From Acidithiobacillus sp. (GTDB lineage Bacteria > Pseudomonadota > Gammaproteobacteria > Acidithiobacillales > Acidithiobacillaceae), in contig JAQVDS010000003.1 of assembly GCA_028697715.1 (NCBI GenBank), positions 80,734-144,733 on the forward strand: a DNA stretch of 64,000 bases. Reading direction: 5' to 3'. Shown here piece by piece: positions 35,573 through 45,049 of the stretch. How positions within the stretch are numbered: position 1 is the first letter of the stretch; each line of letters starts with the position of its first letter. Below the pieces are notes generated by a model. That model was not told the DNA's origin. It did not search any database and worked only from the letters and a program-made list of their open reading frames with translations. The translations under genes were made by a program, and so were the position numbers.

Positions 35573-38500
35573 CCCTGGGCGATCGCCTCAAGGTGCGCTC
35601 AATGATCTACGTTGCGGGCGAGCCGATCCCGCGTTTCTGGCCCATGCGTACCTTCATCCATCACAATCCGCTCTTTGGTCTGGAGCATCTGCCTTTTCCG
35701 GATGCGGTGGAGGAGGGTAGCCGCCTGTTCCACGGTCGCGGATACCTACCCCGCTCGCATTATCAGGGATATCGAGCCGAAGGCAAGGTGGATGACGCCG
35801 CCTTGCGGCGCTATCTGCAGGGTTTTCTGCGCGAGCAATCTGTCGATCTTCCTGGCATCGATTTCGAGGCCTGGTTGTGGACGATCATGACGGAATGCCG
35901 CTCCGAACGTCTGGTCCAGGCCAGTGACTGGTTGGATGGGGAGGTCTTGGCCGCTGCCTTGCAGGGACGGCCGGCCCCCGAGCTCGACGAAACGGTGCTT
36001 CTGGAGCGTTTGCGGACCGTGTTAGGACGCAAGATTGCCAGTGATGGCCCCCTGTATGACAACATCGACCGCCTTTTCGGAACGAAAATTGGCGATACCC
36101 TGGATGAGTTGCTGGTAAAAAGCTGCCTGGATTTTTTTGACGAAGGACAGTCTGCATGGCAGGCCCCGAGTCGGGAGAAAGGCTTTTTTGCCTCCTGGAA
36201 GGATGTTGCCCAGCACAATCTGCGCTTCACCCTGCTTGGGTTGCACCTGCGTGAGCTGTTGGCATCCAGTGAGAGTCCCGAGAGTACCATTGCGCACATT
36301 TTGCATTTATTGAAGATACCGGAAGACCATTGGCAAAAATACATTACCCGCCAACTCACTCGCTTGCATGGCTGGGCGGGTTTCATTCGCTTTCGCAGCA
36401 CGGCGAAGCATTATTACTGGGCCCAGCAATATCCCGCAGATCTGACGGATTACCTTGCGGTACGCATGGTGCTGGGTCTGTCTTTGGTGCAAGAGGCTGT
36501 CCGTCATTACGGTTGTCCGGGAGATGCAGAAGCTCTGCAGCAATTTGTGCACGACGATCCGCATGGCGCGTATCTGCGCAGTGAGCTCCATGTCGGGACG
36601 ATCTTGCCGGCCTGGGCGCAGCGCGTGGATGATGCGCTCGCGCGTCGTTCTCGGAGCGGCTATGCGACTCTGGCCAAAGAATACATTCAGGCCAAACGGA
36701 CGCACGAGGCAGAGCGCAAAACTCGCGTCTTACGCGCTTTGGCGGGGCGGGTGGGAAGCGGTGCCCTATCCGCATTGCAGTCCCTGGCCCCGGAACAGGT
36801 AGCTGAATTTGTGAATGTGCTGCGCCGTTGGGAGCGAGCGGAAGGGTTTGCCTGGCTGCGCGCCATGGAGTCGCATTACATCACGGATTTGGTGCGGAAG
36901 GTGCGCCTGCCGGAAGACCATCCGAAAAAACGTCCCTTTGCCCAGGCGTTTTTCTGTATCGACGTGCGCTCGGAGCCGATCCGCCGCCATCTGGAGGCGC
37001 TGGGTGATTATCAAACCTTTGGTATTGCCGGCTTCTTTGGTGTGCCCATTGGCTTCCTGGAATATGGCAAGGGCAGCGAGGTGCATCTGTGCCCAGCGGT
37101 ACAGACCCCCAAAAACCTCATCGTCGAAATCCCGGCGGAACTGGAGCTGGAAGAGGAGCCACTCTATGGAGCGCTTGAACACGTGCTGCACGATATCAAA
37201 TCCTCGGTTTTATCGCCTTTTGTGGCCGTGGAGGCCGTCGGCCTGATCTTCAGTCTGGGCTTGATCGGCAAAACCGTGGCCCCGGTGTTCTATCACGAAA
37301 CGCACGGGCATCTACATGCCGCTAAACCCGTCACACGTCTGCTGGTCGACAAGCTTAATGCTGAGCAGGCTGGTTCCATCATCCGTGCGGTGCAACGGGC
37401 CATGATCGTGCGCGCCCTGCAGCGGGAGCTGGGGATGCACCGCGAACACGTAACCGACGATGAAATCCGTGAACTCCGGGAAATTGCCCTGGGCAATCTG
37501 AGTGGGAAAAGTGCGTTGGCGAATCGCCTCGCTTTGACTCCGGAGGCAGAAGCCGAGTTTATCGACAAACTCCGCAGCGTGTACCGCGTAGATCGATATG
37601 AGACAAGCCTGCAGATGGAACGGATCGCTCGCCTCGGATTCAGTCTGGACGAGCAGGTGCATTACGTGTCGAACGCCTTGTTGTCCACCGGATTGAGCCA
37701 AAATTTTTCCCGCTTTGTGCTGATGGTGGGGCATGAAAGCCAGACGCAGAACAATCCCTACGAGTCAGCGCTGGACTGTGGTGCCTGTGGTGGTGGCCGG
37801 GGACTACCCAATGCTCGGGTTATATGTACCATGGCCAACAAGCCCGAAGTGCGTCGACGCCTCTTAGAGAAAGGCATTGCCATACCGGAAGATACTTGGT
37901 TTCTACCCGCCGTTCATAACACGACTACGGATGAAATCACCTTGCATGATCTCGACCTCCTCCCGGCGCGCCACCTACTCTATCTCGAGCGCTTGCAAAA
38001 TGGCCTGACTGCGGCAACCCGGCGCACGGCTGCGGAGCGTATGCCCACCTTGGGTGCTAGTCAGGCTCTGGCTGCTGAGCCCATCGCGGCAGCGGCCCTG
38101 GCGCGCCGCCATGCCCATGATTGGTCGCAGGTGCGCCCCGAGTGGGGCCTTTCCCGCAACCTCTATGGCATCATTGGTGGTCGTCACCTGACCGAAGGGG
38201 TGGACCTGCAGGGGCGATCCTTCCTGCAATCCTATGACTATCGCTTGGACCCGAAAGGCCGCTTCCTGGAAAACATCCTCTCGGCGCCAGTGGTGGTGGG
38301 CGAGTGGATCAATCTGGAGCATTACTTTTCGACGACGGACGTGCATCACTACGGCAGCGGCAGCAAGGCGTATCACAACGTTGCCGGTCGTTTCGGGGTA
38401 ATGACCGGAAATCAGAGCGATCTGCGCACCGGCTTGCCCATTCAGTCGATGTATCAGGAGGGTAAACCCTACCACGAGCCGGTTCGCCTCATTGCTTTGG

Positions 38501-38703
38501 TCGAGGCGCCCGCGGGCTTCGTCCTCGCTGCCGTGGGCCGTCTGCCCAAGGTGAAGGCGCTGATCATGGGCGGCTGGCTGCGGGTCATCGTCATCGATCC
38601 CGAGGACGATTACCGTTGTCTGGTGCTGGAAGAAGGCGAATTTCAGGTGCACCCGGAATCGGGTAGACAATATCGGCAGAGCTTATTGGAGGCTAGTGCA
38701 TGA
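35557..38703 (+). CDS. dabA: DabA, carbonic anhydrase-like subunit of the DAB pump (DUF2309)
   Basis: Large cytoplasmic subunit proposed to hydrate CO2 vectorially, powered by ion flow through DabB. The 1048-residue protein has the zinc ligands expected for a beta-carbonic-anhydrase-like site: Cys467 and Asp469 in FFCIDVRSEPIRRHLE, His726 in MVGHESQTQNNPYE and Cys741 in SALDCGACGGGRG. The spacings (2 and 15) equal those of the characterised H. neapolitanus DabA2 site. The greater length fits the DAB1-type subgroup. Its start overlaps the NuoM-like gene, and its end overlaps the PII-like gene by four bases. Confidence 0.95.
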   Translation: MDRKLTLGDRLKVRSMIYVAGEPIPRFWPMRTFIHHNPLFGLEHLPFPDAVEEGSRLFHGRGYLPRSHYQGYRAEGKVDDAALRRYLQGFLREQSVDLPGIDFEAWLWTIMTECRSERLVQASDWLDGEVLAAALQGRPAPELDETVLLERLRTVLGRKIASDGPLYDNIDRLFGTKIGDTLDELLVKSCLDFFDEGQSAWQAPSREKGFFASWKDVAQHNLRFTLLGLHLRELLASSESPESTIAHILHLLKIPEDHWQKYITRQLTRLHGWAGFIRFRSTAKHYYWAQQYPADLTDYLAVRMVLGLSLVQEAVRHYGCPGDAEALQQFVHDDPHGAYLRSELHVGTILPAWAQRVDDALARRSRSGYATLAKEYIQAKRTHEAERKTRVLRALAGRVGSGALSALQSLAPEQVAEFVNVLRRWERAEGFAWLRAMESHYITDLVRKVRLPEDHPKKRPFAQAFFCIDVRSEPIRRHLEALGDYQTFGIAGFFGVPIGFLEYGKGSEVHLCPAVQTPKNLIVEIPAELELEEEPLYGALEHVLHDIKSSVLSPFVAVEAVGLIFSLGLIGKTVAPVFYHETHGHLHAAKPVTRLLVDKLNAEQAGSIIRAVQRAMIVRALQRELGMHREHVTDDEIRELREIALGNLSGKSALANRLALTPEAEAEFIDKLRSVYRVDRYETSLQMERIARLGFSLDEQVHYVSNALLSTGLSQNFSRFVLMVGHESQTQNNPYESALDCGACGGGRGLPNARVICTMANKPEVRRRLLEKGIAIPEDTWFLPAVHNTTTDEITLHDLDLLPARHLLYLERLQNGLTAATRRTAAERMPTLGASQALAAEPIAAAALARRHAHDWSQVRPEWGLSRNLYGIIGGRHLTEGVDLQGRSFLQSYDYRLDPKGRFLENILSAPVVVGEWINLEHYFSTTDVHHYGSGSKAYHNVAGRFGVMTGNQSDLRTGLPIQSMYQEGKPYHEPVRLIALVEAPAGFVLAAVGRLPKVKALIMGGWLRVIVIDPEDDYRCLVLEEGEFQVHPESGRQYRQSLLEASA

Positions 38704-39026
38704 ACACCCTCAATCTTCATCCATTGAAAAAGATCGAGATCATTCTCGAAGGCGCACACCGCGATTTTGCCACCGATCTCCTCGACCGCGCGGGGGTCAA
38801 GGGCTATAGCATCGTCGGTAATCTTTCGGGCAAAGGCAGCCATGGCATCTACGAGGGCCATTTGATGTTCAACGAAGATGATGTTTTGATCATGATCATC
38901 GTTGCCGTGCCTGAAGACTTGCTCGCGCCGATTCTGGAGGGCTTTACGCCCTTCTTTGAAAGACATCAGGGGGTGATGTTCGTATCCGACATTCAGGTGA
39001 GCCGCTTGGTGAAGTTCAAGAATTGA
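38700..39026 (+). CDS. PII-like signalling protein (CPII type) of the dab operon
   Basis: 108-residue PII-like protein. CPII proteins next to carboxysome or transporter genes bind adenine nucleotides and bicarbonate, so this is a candidate sensor controlling DAB activity. Seen: [40 protein letters not shown] in the T-loop region, and [20 protein letters not shown]. The uridylylated tyrosine motif of GlnB is absent. ATGA overlap with dabA; cbbQ follows. Confidence 0.88.
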   Translation: MNTLNLHPLKKIEIILEGAHRDFATDLLDRAGVKGYSIVGNLSGKGSHGIYEGHLMFNEDDVLIMIIVAVPEDLLAPILEGFTPFFERHQGVMFVSDIQVSRLVKFKN

Positions 39027-39039
39027 GAAGGAGATGTTC

Positions 39040-39843
39040 GTGAGTATGGATCAAGAGCAGTATCAAATTACCGAAGAGCCTTACTACAAGGAGGTCCATG
39101 ACGAGATCTCCCTCTTCGAGGCGGCTTACGCAGCGCGTTTGCCGATGATGGTAAAAGGGCCGACGGGGTGCGGCAAATCGCGATTTATCGAGTATATGGC
39201 CTGGCGTCTGCAGCGGCCGCTGATCAGCGTCGCCTGTAACGAAGACATGACGGCTTCGGACCTGGTGGGGCGCTTTCTCCTCGACAAGGACGGCACCAAG
39301 TGGCAGGACGGGCCCTTGACCACCGCCGCGCGTATGGGCGCCATCTGCTATCTGGATGAAGTGGTAGAGGCACGGCAGGACACCACGGTGGTGATTCATC
39401 CCCTCACTGACCATCGCCGCACCTTGCCCCTCGACAAGAAGGGCGAACTACTGCACGCTCATCCCGATTTCCTGCTGGTGATTTCCTACAATCCTGGCTA
39501 TCAGTCGTCGATGAAAGACCTGAAGCAGTCCACCAAGCAGCGCTTCGGTGCCCTCGATTTTTCCTATCCCGACCGCGATCTGGAAATCGAGATCGTGGCG
39601 CACGAATCGGGGGTCTCCACAGAGATGGCCGGCAAGCTGGTATCGATTGCAGAGCGCTCGCGCAATCTCAAGGGCCACGGCCTGGATGAAGGGCTGTCAA
39701 CGCGTATGCTGATTTACGCAGGTTCTTTGATTGAGAAGGGCATTGAGCCGCTGGCTGCCTGCAGTGTGGCGTTGGTCCGTCCGATCACCGATGACCCTGA
39801 TATGCGTGATGCCCTCGACGCAGCGGTGACGACCTTCTTCTGA
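39040..39843 (+). CDS. cbbQ: Rubisco activase AAA+ ATPase CbbQ
   Basis: MoxR-family AAA+ ATPase that acts with CbbO to reactivate Rubisco. Seen: Walker [17 protein letters not shown] (near residue 40), [19 protein letters not shown], Walker [21 protein letters not shown], and the sensor segment [23 protein letters not shown] 39040 is chosen because AAGGAG (39028-39033) lies six bases upstream. ATG 39034 abuts the site, and ATG 39046 is also possible. Last gene of the plus-strand operon. Confidence 0.94.
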   Translation: MSMDQEQYQITEEPYYKEVHDEISLFEAAYAARLPMMVKGPTGCGKSRFIEYMAWRLQRPLISVACNEDMTASDLVGRFLLDKDGTKWQDGPLTTAARMGAICYLDEVVEARQDTTVVIHPLTDHRRTLPLDKKGELLHAHPDFLLVISYNPGYQSSMKDLKQSTKQRFGALDFSYPDRDLEIEIVAHESGVSTEMAGKLVSIAERSRNLKGHGLDEGLSTRMLIYAGSLIEKGIEPLAACSVALVRPITDDPDMRDALDAAVTTFF

Positions 39844-39878
39844 AATGGACCTTGGGCGGATGGTGCCACGCTGCTGGG

Positions 39879-39903
39879 ACCACCCCCTCCCCATAGGGGT
39901 GGT
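39879..39903. terminator. Hairpin between convergent cbbQ and Nudix genes
   Basis: ACCACCCC (39879-39886) pairs with GGGGTGGT (39896-39903) with a 9-base loop. It lies in the 67-base gap between convergent genes, the usual place for a shared terminator. No T-run is present on either strand, so efficiency is doubtful. Confidence 0.5.
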
Positions 39904-39910
39904 GCCGGAC

Positions 39911-40474
39911 TCAGCGGCGGTGCTGCCGCAGCCACTCCTGACTTTTGACCAGAAGCCGGTGAATGGAAAGCTCGCGGTTGTAGCTATGCACTTCGTGTAG
40001 CGGCACCCAGCGTAACTCATGGGACTCGCTGTTGCCGATTAAGGGCAAACGATCGTCGATTTCCATCAAAAAGCGGATATCCAGATGCCGATGTTCCGGC
40101 TCTTCGCGCCGCGCCGGGATGCGGTGAATGTCGATGTCGAAAATCTGCCTGGAAAGGAAATGGATCTCTTCGGTGGGAAGGCCAGTTTCCTCGCTGCACT
40201 CTTTGAGAGCGACCCGCAGGACATTTTCATCTCCATCGCTATGGCCGCCGGGCTGAAACCAGCGTCCCAGCTTGCGGTGCAACATCAATAACGTATGATC
40301 CCCTGCGGGATTGAGTACCCAGCAGGACGCGGTGATGTGTAGGCCCGGTCCATTGCGCAGAAAACAGTCCACTTCGCTGGCCAGGAGGGCGCAACCCTGG
40401 CGCGCATACGCCGCCTCTTCGGGGTAGCGCGAGCGGTAGTGACATAAGGCGTGCTGCAGTTCCTTCCGATCCAT
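39911..40474 (-). CDS. Nudix hydrolase downstream of csoS1D
   Basis: 187-residue Nudix hydrolase. The Nudix box is GGHSDGDENVLRVALKECSE followed by ETGL, which matches G-x5-E-x7-RE-U-x-EE-x-GU with Lys for Arg. The N-terminal helical part (RSRYPEEAAYARQGCALLAS) is separate from the catalytic domain. ATG 40474 has GGAG about nine bases upstream; an earlier TTG would overlap csoS1D. It sits five bases after csoS1D, so both are probably one transcript. The substrate is unknown. Confidence 0.87.
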   Translation of the reverse strand: MDRKELQHALCHYRSRYPEEAAYARQGCALLASEVDCFLRNGPGLHITASCWVLNPAGDHTLLMLHRKLGRWFQPGGHSDGDENVLRVALKECSEETGLPTEEIHFLSRQIFDIDIHRIPARREEPEHRHLDIRFLMEIDDRLPLIGNSESHELRWVPLHEVHSYNRELSIHRLLVKSQEWLRQHRR

Positions 40475-40479
40475 CCCAA

Positions 40480-41094
40480 TCAGCTCCAAGAGGGATTCTG
40501 GACAGCATGGACCGCCGCTGCTGCCGCCTCGTCGACGTCGGCCTCGCGGCCAGCAATGGTTAGACGACCGTAGGCGCCGACCGCACGGACATCGATGAGG
40601 GTGATGTTGGCTGCTTTTTCCGCCTGATTGGCGGCGTAGATCACATAGCCTGCAGGTTCGGTTTCCAGAATGAACATGCTCTGTTCGGGTAGAATCATCG
40701 ACCCGCGGCGATTCTGGCGATTGATGAGCACGGTATGGTCCGGCATCATGCCGCGGATGATCTCGTTCCAGGTGACGCGGCAGACCGCACGGTCACTCTG
40801 TTGCGCGCCCATGCGCTGCAGTACCACGCGCCCCGCCTCGCGGACATCGCTCTGATCGCGATGGTGTACCACCATGGTACCAAATTCGCGCTCCACCACC
40901 TGCTGCGAGAGATGCACTCGGGTCGCCTTGAGAGCGATGTCGGTCAGACGATGCACTGCCATGCCTGGCGATACCTCGATCCACAACGCCGCGTCCCCAG
41001 GCACCGGTAAGAAGCCCTGGGAGACCGAGGCCATGTACGCGGCAAGCTGGGGTTGCAGAGAATCGATGTAAACGTAGGTGCGAAGCTGGATCAT
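40480..41094 (-). CDS. csoS1D: Tandem-BMC shell protein CsoS1D
   Basis: Pseudohexameric BMC-T protein with a gated pore, thought to pass larger metabolites such as ribulose bisphosphate through the shell. First BMC domain: [60 protein letters not shown]. Second domain: [20 protein letters not shown], then [23 protein letters not shown] 41094 gives the conserved N-terminus; an in-frame ATG at 41136 adds 14 unlike residues. It is encoded on the strand opposite the main cso operon. Confidence 0.92.
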   Translation of the reverse strand: MIQLRTYVYIDSLQPQLAAYMASVSQGFLPVPGDAALWIEVSPGMAVHRLTDIALKATRVHLSQQVVEREFGTMVVHHRDQSDVREAGRVVLQRMGAQQSDRAVCRVTWNEIIRGMMPDHTVLINRQNRRGSMILPEQSMFILETEPAGYVIYAANQAEKAANITLIDVRAVGAYGRLTIAGREADVDEAAAAAVHAVQNPSWS

Positions 41095-41181
41095 GAAAAG
41101 GACTTTGACATATCTTCCCAAGTATAAGCGAAACATGCTTCTATTTATAGCCGCTTGTATGTACCGCTTTTGCCCCTGTAG

Positions 41182-42417
41182 TTATCCCCAGAGGCTTCCG
41201 CGCCAACCGACGCGCAAGATGCCGACCAAAGCGTTGGGTAGGGTATTGCCCGGCGCATTGGCGCCGGGATTGATCACGTATTGCAGGTCGGGCTGGATAT
41301 AGAAATTGTGAAAGACCGGCTGATACCAATTGACCTCCACTGAGGTTTCCGCGCCAGCTTGCCGCTGCCAGGCGCGGGCAAAGCCCAGGCTCAGGGTGCT
41401 CTTGGGTGAGGCGGGCAGGAAATCTCGCAACCGCAATCCTGCTCCCACGTAGGCGTTGATGGGAGAGGTACTCGCGGAATTGGGCGCAGCACCGGCCTGC
41501 ACGAAGGCGCCCCAGTCCTCGCTATTACCGCTCTTCCAACGGTACTCGGCCGTGCCGTAAAAGCCTCCCTGACTGGGTGCAGGGCCAATGGCAATCGCGT
41601 TACGCAAGTAGTCGCTGCTGACGTGGTTGTAATATCCACCGGCCTTGAGGGTCAACTTGTCGGACGCCAGTGCCAGATTTTCGTCGATCTCGCCGTAATA
41701 GATCTGCCCTTCTCCCCCCCAGGGCGCGCGCAGATCGGTGTAGCCGTCGGCATTGAAGACCCCAGCCTGCAGGGTGGTCTCCTCCACCGTATAGGCAGCC
41801 ATGACTCCCAGACTCGAATAGGGATAGGTGGGTGTGTAGGGAATGTTGCCTGAAATGACGGGATAGATGCCGAAAGAAGCGTTGAACAACTCCGCAGCGA
41901 CTCCGGTATCATTAAAGTAGTCGTTGGGATTGATTAGACCCACACGAAATGTGAAAGGCCCCAGATTTTGTCGGTAATAGGCCTTGTAGAGACGAGCGAC
42001 GTGCGCGGTAGGTGTGGTCAGGTTGGACACTGACTGTACATCGCCGACGTAGCGATCGGGATCGCCGCTGTTCGCCACCAGTCCTTCTACCAGAAACAAA
42101 CCTCCCTGCCACCAGCCAGCCTTGTCAGTATGCAGGGCCAATGCTCCCTTCCACAGGAAGGTGCCGGCGCTACCGCGGGCCTGACCGCCTCTGAGATTGG
42201 CAACTCCCTCCAGGTCCACGTGATTGACCAGGGAAAGACCATTCCACCAGTGGATGTGCTGCTCTTCGGGAATGGAGCGGGAGAGGGGAGCCGCTTGTGC
42301 CAGGCTACCGGCGGTCAGGCAGAGAGTAGTTGTAAGGAAAAGTATTGGCGGTTTCTTTGCGATGCCGGTAGTCGGGAAAACGCGTGGTAGCGCGATCAAT
42401 TGGCGGGGATTTGGCAT
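41182..42417 (-). CDS. OprB-family carbohydrate-selective porin
   Basis: Outer-membrane beta-barrel of the OprB family. The signal peptide runs to about residue 40 and ends SLAQA-AP. The mature part begins with HIHWWNGLSLVNHVDLEGVA and has alternating beta strands throughout. Typical OprB segments are VGLINPNDYFNDTGVAAELF and WYQPVFHNFYIQPDLQYVIN, followed by PGAN. ATG 42417 is preferred because the preceding in-frame residues are not signal-like. It is monocistronic, downstream of csoS1D in position but with its own gap. The solute is unknown. Confidence 0.88.
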   Translation of the reverse strand: MPNPRQLIALPRVFPTTGIAKKPPILFLTTTLCLTAGSLAQAAPLSRSIPEEQHIHWWNGLSLVNHVDLEGVANLRGGQARGSAGTFLWKGALALHTDKAGWWQGGLFLVEGLVANSGDPDRYVGDVQSVSNLTTPTAHVARLYKAYYRQNLGPFTFRVGLINPNDYFNDTGVAAELFNASFGIYPVISGNIPYTPTYPYSSLGVMAAYTVEETTLQAGVFNADGYTDLRAPWGGEGQIYYGEIDENLALASDKLTLKAGGYYNHVSSDYLRNAIAIGPAPSQGGFYGTAEYRWKSGNSEDWGAFVQAGAAPNSASTSPINAYVGAGLRLRDFLPASPKSTLSLGFARAWQRQAGAETSVEVNWYQPVFHNFYIQPDLQYVINPGANAPGNTLPNALVGILRVGWRGSLWG

Positions 42418-42563
42418 AGAGAGGCTTTCACTGAGGCTATGCAACCTAGTTGCATAATTATCTCGTGAAAGCCCCTGAAACGTCAATTCATATACTGTCG
42501 CGATTTGCCCGCTGCTCTTCTGCTATGCTGCATTGAGCTCAGCCGATCTGGATGGAGCAGGGT

Positions 42564-42887
42564 ATGGCAGAAGAAATAATCATAGTGTTCTGTTCGCTGC
42601 CGGAAGAGGCAGATGCCGTGCGGCTCGCCGGGATCCTGGTGGAGGAGAAACTTGCGGCCTGTGTTCAGGTCTTGGCGCCCATGCAATCGGTATTTTTCTG
42701 GGAGGGGCAGGTGCAAGTCGCGGCCGAAAGGCTGTTGCTTTGTAAGACGCTCGCGAGCCACTACTCCGTTCTGGAGCGGCGCCTGTTAGAGTTGCACCCT
42801 TACGAAGTCCCGGAAATTCTTGCACTGCCCGTGACTACGGCGCTGGCCTCCTATCGTGGCTGGATGGATGACGTGCTGCGTGGATGA
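42564..42887 (+). CDS. cutA: Divalent cation tolerance protein CutA
   Basis: 107-residue trimeric CutA1 protein. It was named for copper tolerance in E. coli, but its precise role is unclear. Seen: IIIVFCSLPEEADAVRLAGI, LVEEKLAACVQVLAPMQSVF, FWEGQVQVAAERLLLCKT and HPYEVPEILALPV. ATG 42564 is preferred because GGAG lies six bases upstream; ATG 42552 overlaps that site. Confidence 0.93.
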   Translation: MAEEIIIVFCSLPEEADAVRLAGILVEEKLAACVQVLAPMQSVFFWEGQVQVAAERLLLCKTLASHYSVLERRLLELHPYEVPEILALPVTTALASYRGWMDDVLRG

Positions 42888-42951
42888 GTACGGTCTGAGT
42901 CTTGCTAGGGATAAGGGGTGACATAGCCTTCATCAAACTGGGGAGCGGTGC

Positions 42952-44805
42952 ATGAGAGTTGGGGAATCAAGCGGATGGCATAGATCCTGGTGGGAGCATC
43001 GAGATCGTCTGAGAGCGGCTGGACTGGTCCTGCTGGTGCTTTTCTGCGCGCTTTGGGGCAGTGCAGCCTGGGCGGGACAATTTCTTTCGCCCGATCAGGC
43101 CTTCCGTTTTTCTGCCGAGAGTGCCGGTGCAGGACGGTTAGCCCTCGAATGGCAGGTGGCGCCTGGCTATCATCTCTATCGCTCCAGGGTCCGGGTGCAA
43201 CTGGCGCCCAGCAATGTCCAGATGGGGAAACTGCAACTGCCGCCGGGTAAGCTGCTCGATGATCCGGCCTTTGGCAAGGTGCAGGTGCTGGAAGGGGATA
43301 ATCGTGTCCTCTTGCCTTACAGCATTGTCGGAAAGGCCCCGAAGGAGATCCAGGTCACCAGCGAATTTCAGGGTTGTGCCAACGCCGGGGTCTGCTATCC
43401 GCAGCAAAAAAAGACCATCCGTGTTTCTCTTGCCCCCAAACTGCTTGCTGAGAGTGCACCGTTGGCTTCCTCCAGCAGTAGTGCAGCGACCAGCGCAGCC
43501 TTGCTGCACCCGACAAAGGCCCCGCAGAGCAATGCCCAGGGCCTCGCCAGTTCCTTGCGGGAAAGCTTTGGCTGGACCCTGCTACTATTTTTTGTATCGG
43601 GGCTGGGTCTGGCCTTTACGCCTTGCGTGTTTCCGATGATCCCGATCCTGTCTGGCATCATTGTGGGCCAAAAAGAGCGACCGGGACGCACCCGTGCCTT
43701 TGCCTTGTCGTTGGCCTATGTTTTGGGTATGGCTCTGACCTACACCATTGCCGGCATTGCGGCGGCCTTGACGGGTGCCTATTTGCAGGCCTTTTTCCAA
43801 AGCCCCTGGGTAATCGGTATCTTTGCCCTGATTTTCTTGCTGCTGGCATTGTCGATGTTCGGTTTTTATGACCTACAGATGCCGAGCGCCATCCAGAGTC
43901 GTCTGTCCCGCGTTGGCAAGGGGGGGCATCTCTTCAGCAGCTTCGTTATGGGGATTCTGTCGGCGCTGATTGTCGGCCCGTGTGTGGCAGCACCGCTGGC
44001 GGGCGGTCTCCTCTTCGTGTCGCAAACCGGAAATGTGTTGCTCGGTGCTCTGGCGCTGTTCGCGCTGAGTCTGGGGATGGGGGTACCACTGCTGATCATC
44101 GGCACCTCTGCCGGGCATTTTTTGCCCAAGGCCGGCGCCTGGATGGATGGCATCAAGGCGATTTTTGGGGTCTTGATGCTGGGGGTGGCGATCTGGTTCC
44201 TGAGCCGGATCCTCCCCGGTAGCGTTACCTTACTGCTCTGGGCGTTGCTGGCAATGTTTTCCGGGGTCTACCTGCGCGCCCTCGAGCCTGCGTCGGCAGG
44301 GGGGTGGAGTTTGTTTCGCAAGGCTCTGGGCGTTGCCCTGCTGGCCTACGGACTGGTCATGGGCGTTGGAGCGTTGCAGGGGCAGTCTGACCCCCTGCAT
44401 CCGTTGGCGGGAATGGCATCTGGCCCGGTAACCAGTAACCATGCTGCCGAATTATCCTTTCAGATGGTCAAGAGTCCTGCGGCCTTGCAGGCAGCCTTGC
44501 AGGCCGCTCGGGGCAAGCCGGTGCTAGTGGACTATTGGGCGAGTTGGTGCGTGGAATGTGCGCGTATGGACCAGATTGCCTTTCGTGATCCGGCAGTGCA
44601 AAAGGCGTTGCGCGGCTATACGCTTATTCGTGTGGATGTCACGGCCAGCGATGCCGATAGCCAGGCGTTACTGAAACGCTATCAACTGGCAGGGCCACCC
44701 GCCTTCATTCACATCGACAGCAACGGACGGGTGGCCGCGGTGCAGGAAGGATATCTGGGACCAGATGCCTTTCTGCACTGGCTGGATAGGTCTTCCAGCC
44801 AGTAA
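42952..44805 (+). CDS. dsbD: Protein-disulfide reductase DsbD
   Basis: Transfers electrons from cytoplasmic thioredoxin to periplasmic thiols. The 617-residue order is a signal/anchor (about residues 20-40), then an N-terminal immunoglobulin-like domain with Cys in FQGCANAGVCYPQQKK. Eight membrane helices follow, with FTPCVFPMIPILSGIIVG and IVGPCVAAPLAGGLLFV holding the redox cysteines. A C-terminal thioredoxin domain has VDYWASWCVECARM. All three cysteine pairs are present. It stands 64 bases after cutA, a pairing common in other genomes. Confidence 0.95.
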   Translation: MRVGESSGWHRSWWEHRDRLRAAGLVLLVLFCALWGSAAWAGQFLSPDQAFRFSAESAGAGRLALEWQVAPGYHLYRSRVRVQLAPSNVQMGKLQLPPGKLLDDPAFGKVQVLEGDNRVLLPYSIVGKAPKEIQVTSEFQGCANAGVCYPQQKKTIRVSLAPKLLAESAPLASSSSSAATSAALLHPTKAPQSNAQGLASSLRESFGWTLLLFFVSGLGLAFTPCVFPMIPILSGIIVGQKERPGRTRAFALSLAYVLGMALTYTIAGIAAALTGAYLQAFFQSPWVIGIFALIFLLLALSMFGFYDLQMPSAIQSRLSRVGKGGHLFSSFVMGILSALIVGPCVAAPLAGGLLFVSQTGNVLLGALALFALSLGMGVPLLIIGTSAGHFLPKAGAWMDGIKAIFGVLMLGVAIWFLSRILPGSVTLLLWALLAMFSGVYLRALEPASAGGWSLFRKALGVALLAYGLVMGVGALQGQSDPLHPLAGMASGPVTSNHAAELSFQMVKSPAALQAALQAARGKPVLVDYWASWCVECARMDQIAFRDPAVQKALRGYTLIRVDVTASDADSQALLKRYQLAGPPAFIHIDSNGRVAAVQEGYLGPDAFLHWLDRSSSQ

Positions 44806-44815
44806 TGCGCGCCTG

Positions 44816-45049
44816 CTAGTGCCCGCTCTTGGCGAGCGGACCACCTTTCAGCAAATACAGCGTGCCGCAGTAAGGACAACGTGCCTCGCCGGTCTCCTCG
44901 ATTTTGAGAAAGACCCGCGGGTGGCCGTTCCACGCCCCGCCGTGCGGACGTGGGCAGGCCAGCGGCAGCTCACTGGGATCGATCTCGACGAAACTTTGCG
45001 CGCAGCAGTGGATACCCTGGGAGTCGCGCTGGCCGGTTTCAGTCGACAT
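44816..45049 (-). CDS. Small zinc-finger protein (CHCC, NDUFS6-like)
   Basis: 77-residue protein with the zf-CHCC pattern: CPRPHGGAWNGHPRVFLKI followed by ARCPYCGTLYLL, giving Cys, His, Cys and Cys as putative zinc ligands. Related to the zinc domain of complex I accessory subunit NDUFS6; bacterial function unknown. It overlaps the 3' end of ilvE by 11 bases and is convergent with dsbD, 10 bases away. Confidence 0.85.
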   Translation of the reverse strand: MSTETGQRDSQGIHCCAQSFVEIDPSELPLACPRPHGGAWNGHPRVFLKIEETGEARCPYCGTLYLLKGGPLAKSGH

